From the NCBI GenBank assembly GCA_021815905.1, contig JAKAZP010000020.1, forward strand, positions 1 to 13,613: a DNA stretch of 13,613 nucleotides, read 5' to 3'. The position numbers and the translations under genes are program-made. Source of the DNA: Pseudomonadota bacterium. Lineage in GTDB: Bacteria; Pseudomonadota; Gammaproteobacteria; Steroidobacterales; Steroidobacteraceae. The notes under the pieces were generated by a model, which saw nothing but the letters and a program-made list of their open reading frames with translations, was not told where the DNA came from and ran no database searches. Positions 11,293 through 13,613 of this stretch are shown here, piece after piece (the first letter of the stretch is position 1; each line of letters starts with the position of its first letter).

Positions 11293-11317
11293 ACCTGGTA
11301 CTGAATCAGCGTCAGGT
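11293..11317. promoter_or_regulatory. 25-bp dyad in the azoR/hxlR-type intergenic region (operator candidate)
   Basis: The sequence has dyad symmetry around 11305: ACCTG-N3-CTGA-A-TCAG-N3-CAGGT, 18 of 25 positions symmetric. The centre is 65 bases from the azoR start and 53 from the regulator start, overlapping likely promoter elements for both. HxlR-family dimers bind such dyads; Bacillus YodB represses azoR1 through a comparable site. A related stretch GGTACTGAATCA / GGTACCGATCA occurs at 11297 and again at 11326. Confidence 0.6.
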
Positions 11318-11318
11318 A

Positions 11319-11324
11319 TAGAAT
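11319..11324 (+). promoter_or_regulatory. TAGAAT -10 box for the HxlR-family gene
   Basis: TAGAAT, within TATAGAAT, lies 33 bases before the TTG start and directly abuts the 25-bp dyad, whose right arm ends at 11317. A bound repressor would cover the -35/-10 spacer. No consensus -35 is visible, which is common for a regulated promoter. Confidence 0.4.
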
Positions 11325-11357
11325 AGGTACCGATCATTCCGATCTCAAGAAGGCACT

Positions 11358-11771
11358 TTGAAATCATCTGGGCACACCCGGGGAACCGCCGCGCTGCTGG
11401 AGCATCCCGCCTGCCCGCTGACGCGTGAGCTGCTCACCCGCGTCGGCGACAAGTGGAGTGTGCTCGTCATCGTGCTGCTCGGTGAGCGCTCCCAGCGCTT
11501 CAGCGAGCTCAAGCGTTCGGTGGAGGGCATCTCGCAGCGGATGCTCACGTTGACGTTGCGCTGCCTCGAGCGCGATGGACTCGTGGTGCGTACCGTCTTT
11601 CCGACGGTGCCGCCCCGGGTGGAGTACGCGCTGAGCGCTCTCGGAACGACGCTGCTGCGGACGCTGACGGAGCTTGCCAACTGGGTGATCGAGAATCGGG
11701 AGCAGATCGAGCGCGCCCGCGCCAGCTTCGACCGCCGCGAGTCGGTGCAATCGGCGGCCTTGTCCCGCTGA
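11358..11771 (+). CDS. HxlR-family winged helix-turn-helix regulator (YodB-like redox sensor candidate)
   Basis: 137 residues of which about 17-112 form the HxlR DNA-binding domain: CPLTRELLTRVGDKWSVLV, FSELKRSVEGISQRMLTLTLRCLERDGLV (recognition helix region) and VEYALSALG. C19, in EHPACPL just before the first helix, is at the place of the reactive N-terminal cysteine of YodB, HypR and related sensors, which sense quinones or disulfide stress. C69 is the only other cysteine. The start is TTG at 11358, preceded by AAGAAGG at good spacing. The divergent azoR and shared 25-bp dyad make a repressor of azoR and itself the natural role; the effector is inferred. Confidence 0.9.
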   Translation: MKSSGHTRGTAALLEHPACPLTRELLTRVGDKWSVLVIVLLGERSQRFSELKRSVEGISQRMLTLTLRCLERDGLVVRTVFPTVPPRVEYALSALGTTLLRTLTELANWVIENREQIERARASFDRRESVQSAALSR

Positions 11772-11781
11772 CCCACACCCG

Positions 11782-11800
11782 CGGCGGATGCGCACCGCCG
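11782..11800 (+). terminator. hairpin after the HxlR-family gene
   Basis: CGGCGG and CCGCCG (6 bp, 7-base loop) begin 11 bases after the stop codon. There is no T-run, so termination is only possible. The rest of the gap to 11902 holds two more small hairpins, CCGCT/AGCGG (11828-11841) and CGCGGC/GCCGCG (11870-11884), and no open gene that I can support. Confidence 0.25.
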
Positions 11801-11902
11801 GCGGACGCTCGCCGCGCATTCGCCGCGCCGCTCCCGAGCGGGATCGATTCATGCGTCTCCGGTGCCGTTCGCGGCAGAGCCGCGCGGATCGAGAGTCGGC
11901 AC

Positions 11903-12085
11903 ATGGCGGGACGACACGGGAAGAAGGCGGCGAAGCAGGTGAGGCGCGCGATGCACGAGCGCAAACAAGGCACGCTGCGCAGCGGCCGCTCGGGCCGCAA
12001 GGTTACGAGCCGCAAGCAGGCGATTGCCATCGGCCTGTCGGAGGCACGGCGCAGCGGGGCGAAGGTTCCAGCCAGGAAGAAGTAG
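11903..12085 (+). CDS. small basic DUF6496 protein
   Basis: 60 residues, about a third Lys plus Arg, with no hydrophobic segment. The order GKKAAKQVRRAMHE, then GTLRSGRSGRKVTS, then RKQAIAIGLSEARR, then GAKVPARKK matches the DUF6496 family that I recognise from many bacteria, where the K-V-T-S-R-K-Q-A-I-A-I-A/G-L-S-E-A-R core is the signature. The function is unknown; the charge suggests nucleic acid binding, which is inference. The ATG at 11903 has only a weak GAG at 7-9 bases upstream and follows a 6-bp hairpin by 18 bases. It stands alone between the regulator and the membrane protein. Confidence 0.85.
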   Translation: MAGRHGKKAAKQVRRAMHERKQGTLRSGRSGRKVTSRKQAIAIGLSEARRSGAKVPARKK

Positions 12086-12115
12086 CCCCCTCACGGCCCA
12101 GGCTCGGATCGGGCG

Positions 12116-12121
12116 TAGAAT
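12116..12121 (+). promoter_or_regulatory. TAGAAT -10 box placing transcription start on the GTG at 12128
   Basis: TAGAAT ends 6 bases before GTG, so the expected +1 is the G of the start codon, and no ribosome site exists in between. No good -35 is visible. The GTAGAATGC string is shared with the MFS gene upstream region at 7544-7552. Confidence 0.45.
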
Positions 12122-12127
12122 GCGCCT

Positions 12128-12733
12128 GTGACGAGCTTTCCCTCCGGTCACCTTCTCGCCTTGAGCGACTGGCAGAGCTTCTATGTCATCGTGGGCTCTT
12201 CGGCCGCCGCGCTCACGGGACTGACTTTCATCGTGATCACGCTGGCCGCGGACGACCGGGACGGGCCGGGCTCGGCGTCGGCCCGGCTCTCGGGCTTGCG
12301 GGTGTTCATCACGCCGACCGCGGTGCACTTCGGGATCGCGCTCTGGCTCGCGGCGCTCATGAGCATGCCGGGGCAGACGGCCGCCTCCCTCGCGATCCTG
12401 CTCGCCGGAACGGGCCTGGGCGGACTCGCGTATTGCGGCACGCTGTTGGCCCGGCTCCTCGGGCGAACCCTGGACTACAAACCCTTCGCGTCCGACTGGG
12501 TCTGGAGCGTGCTGCTTCCGCTGATCGCCTACCTGGGACTCCTCACGAGCGGCCTGACGATGACCCGCGCGCCCTCGGCATCGCTTTACGCCGTGAGCGG
12601 CGCGGCGATGTTGCTGCTCCTCATCGGCATTCACAACGCCTGGGATGTCGTCGTGTGGATGACCACGGAGCGCCACGCGCGCCGGGAGCGGCAGCGCCGC
12701 GGCGGCGGGAGCTCCCGCGGCAACCCGCGCTGA
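12128..12733 (+). CDS. uncharacterised five-helix integral membrane protein
   Basis: 201 residues; I do not assign a named family. Hydrophobic segments lie at about 17-40, 60-80, 86-110, 125-145 and 152-178, followed by a strongly basic tail (ERHARRERQRR, 181-191) that should be cytoplasmic. The first helix reads FYVIVGSSAAALTGLTFIVITLAA and the second begins TPTAVHFG, a pattern I have seen in small conserved hypothetical membrane proteins of soil bacteria. There are no catalytic motifs. GTG at 12128 is chosen because it opens directly onto the DWQSFYV helix start and matches the TAGAAT box; the message would be leaderless. The function is unknown. Confidence 0.8.
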   Translation: MTSFPSGHLLALSDWQSFYVIVGSSAAALTGLTFIVITLAADDRDGPGSASARLSGLRVFITPTAVHFGIALWLAALMSMPGQTAASLAILLAGTGLGGLAYCGTLLARLLGRTLDYKPFASDWVWSVLLPLIAYLGLLTSGLTMTRAPSASLYAVSGAAMLLLLIGIHNAWDVVVWMTTERHARRERQRRGGGSSRGNPR

Positions 12734-12753
12734 GAGCCCGAGGAGGCGGCAAC

Positions 12754-12784
12754 GCAGCCGGTGAGCGCCGCTTGCGCGGGCTGC
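12754..12784. terminator. hairpin between convergent membrane protein and methyltransferase genes
   Basis: GCAGCC/GGCTGC (12754-12759 with 12779-12784) encloses GCGC/GCGC (12765-12768 with 12774-12777) around a CGCTT loop, with a small asymmetric internal loop. It sits in the 66-base gap between two convergent stop codons, so it could serve both. There is no T-run on either strand. Confidence 0.35.
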
Positions 12785-12799
12785 CCGGACGATCGGCGC

Positions 12800-13414
12800 C
12801 TACGGCTTGCGGGCGGCGGCGAGAAAGACCGAATAGCCGCGATGGTGATGCTCGAGGCGGCAGCAATCGCCGACCGAGACCTCACCGAAGCCCGCGGCCG
12901 AGAGCCAGCTCCGCACCGTGTCACGCTCGAATCCGTGGTGCACGTCCACGTCGGGACCGTGGAACGAGCCGTCCTCCGCATCGAGATCCGCGAAGCAGAA
13001 CCAACCGCCCGGCGCCAGCATGGCGTGAAACGCGGCGAGCACCCGCGGCACGTCCGGCACGTGATGCAGCGTCATCATGCTGAAGATCAGGTCGTAGCGC
13101 TCCTCCGGTACGGGGTCGCGCAGCAGGTCGAGGTCGATGGCGCGCAGGTCGAGCGCATTCGCGGCGGCGATCTTGCGCTCGGCCACGGCGCGCATTCCGG
13201 CGGAGCTGTCGGCCAGCGTGATCGGTCCGAGCGCATCGCGCAGGCAGAACGACAGCAGCCCCGTGCCGGCGCCGTATTCCAGCGCCTTCATCGACCGCTT
13301 GAGCGGAACGGCGCGACGTATCGCATCGGCCACCCGTTCGGCTCGTTCGATCTTCTGCGGATCGTCCCAGCTCTCCGCGCGCGCATCGAAATGGCTCGTC
13401 GACGGCTCAGGCAT
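12800..13414 (-). CDS. class I SAM-dependent methyltransferase
   Basis: 204 residues from ATG at 13414. The Rossmann-fold motif I is KALEYGAGTGLLSF (about 43-56). The post-motif LADSSAGMRAVAERK holds the acidic ribose ligand, DLIFSMMTLHHVPD (about 108-121) is motif IV, and AMLAPGGWFCFADL (about 131-144) is the following strand. This is the Methyltransf_11/UbiE-like pattern; the substrate cannot be read. An upstream ATG at 13513 would add 33 residues. I prefer 13414 because CGGAG lies 7 bases before it, the protein then begins MPEPSTSHFDARAESWDD as family members do, and the extra 33 codons are AT-richer and unlike the domain. It is convergent with the membrane protein gene. Confidence 0.88.
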   Translation of the reverse strand: MPEPSTSHFDARAESWDDPQKIERAERVADAIRRAVPLKRSMKALEYGAGTGLLSFCLRDALGPITLADSSAGMRAVAERKIAAANALDLRAIDLDLLRDPVPEERYDLIFSMMTLHHVPDVPRVLAAFHAMLAPGGWFCFADLDAEDGSFHGPDVDVHHGFERDTVRSWLSAAGFGEVSVGDCCRLEHHHRGYSVFLAAARKP

Positions 13415-13550
13415 CGTCAGGCTCCGGATTGGCACGACCGCCGGCAACGCGGCGGGCGATTCGGCTGCAAGTGAATTCTCGCGATTCTTGCAGACGTGCT
13501 CGGGAGTGTCCATCGCGCGCCCCTGGAGGTCTGCGCCCGCGCCGACCCGA

Positions 13551-13580
13551 CCTCGAGCTGCGCCGGCTCGGATCTCGAGG
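13551..13580. repeat. inverted repeat CCTCGAG-N16-CTCGAGG
   Basis: Seven-base arms at 13551-13557 and 13574-13580 lie upstream of the TATAAT box, where an activator or -35 region would be. CTCGAG is very common in this window because Leu-Glu is often coded CTC-GAG, so chance is a real explanation. Confidence 0.25.
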
Positions 13581-13589
13581 AATTCGCGG

Positions 13590-13604
13590 GCCGATATAAT
13601 CGGC
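13590..13604 (+). promoter_or_regulatory. perfect TATAAT -10 box within a 15-bp palindrome, right edge
   Basis: GCCGAT-ATA-ATCGGC (13590-13604) holds TATAAT at 13595-13600. The plus-strand gene it would serve is outside the window; the opposite strand gives ATTATA, so plus is favoured. There is no consensus -35 at 17 bases. A repressor bound to the palindrome would cover the -10. The 99 bases from 13515 to 13613 hold no gene that I can see. Confidence 0.45.
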
Positions 13605-13613
13605 GCGACCTCG

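Noticed and set aside
11788..13083. Plus-strand open frame of 431 codons across the DUF6496, membrane protein and methyltransferase genes
   Set aside because: It crosses three supported genes on both strands and has no recognisable domain; composition is that of a shadow frame.
13415..13513. N-terminal 33-codon extension of the methyltransferase
   Set aside because: The internal ATG at 13414 has the better ribosome site and fits the family start. The extension is AT-richer and has no domain resemblance. It remains possible that translation begins at 13513.

Overview
The window is a very GC-rich (about 70% by eye), densely coded bacterial chromosome segment. The genes, the AGGAG-type ribosome sites and the resemblance of the glycolate oxidase, AzoR and fumarylpyruvate hydrolase-like proteins to proteobacterial versions suggest a GC-rich proteobacterium, most likely a gammaproteobacterium; this placement is inference. 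I see no phage, transposon, CRISPR, tRNA or rRNA sequence.

Region 1 (1-6372, minus strand) reads as one compact operon: glcD, glcE and glcF (the three subunits of glycolate oxidase), followed 33 bases later by a large GH94-type phosphorylase that strongly resembles 1,2-beta-oligoglucan phosphorylase. That gene runs off the left edge, so its C-terminus is missing. Region 2 (6373-8866) holds a pirin-family cupin (minus) and a divergent MFS-3-type exporter (plus), with a 22-bp inverted repeat in the gap between them.

Region 3 (8923-11771) is a redox/aromatic block. An aldo/keto reductase is translationally coupled (ATGA overlap) to a fumarylpyruvate hydrolase-like FAH enzyme. Its 3' end overlaps that of a convergent FMN-dependent azoreductase (azoR). 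azoR is divergent from a HxlR-family regulator with an N-terminal cysteine, and a 25-bp dyad lies between their starts. This arrangement looks like a quinone- or electrophile-responsive divergon of the YodB type.

Region 4 (11772-13613) has a 60-residue basic DUF6496 protein, an unrecognised five-helix membrane protein, a convergent class I SAM-dependent methyltransferase, and at the right edge a perfect TATAAT box inside a small palindrome that probably drives a gene outside the window.

A recurring theme is starts with no Shine-Dalgarno that sit at or within a few bases of the transcription start predicted from a -10-like box (6372, 7562, 12128), suggesting leaderless mRNAs. No clearly novel system such as defence islands or retroelements is visible. 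The best leads are the phosphorylase in the glycolate oxidase operon, the azoR/HxlR operator, the pirin/MFS inverted repeat and the uncharacterised membrane protein.
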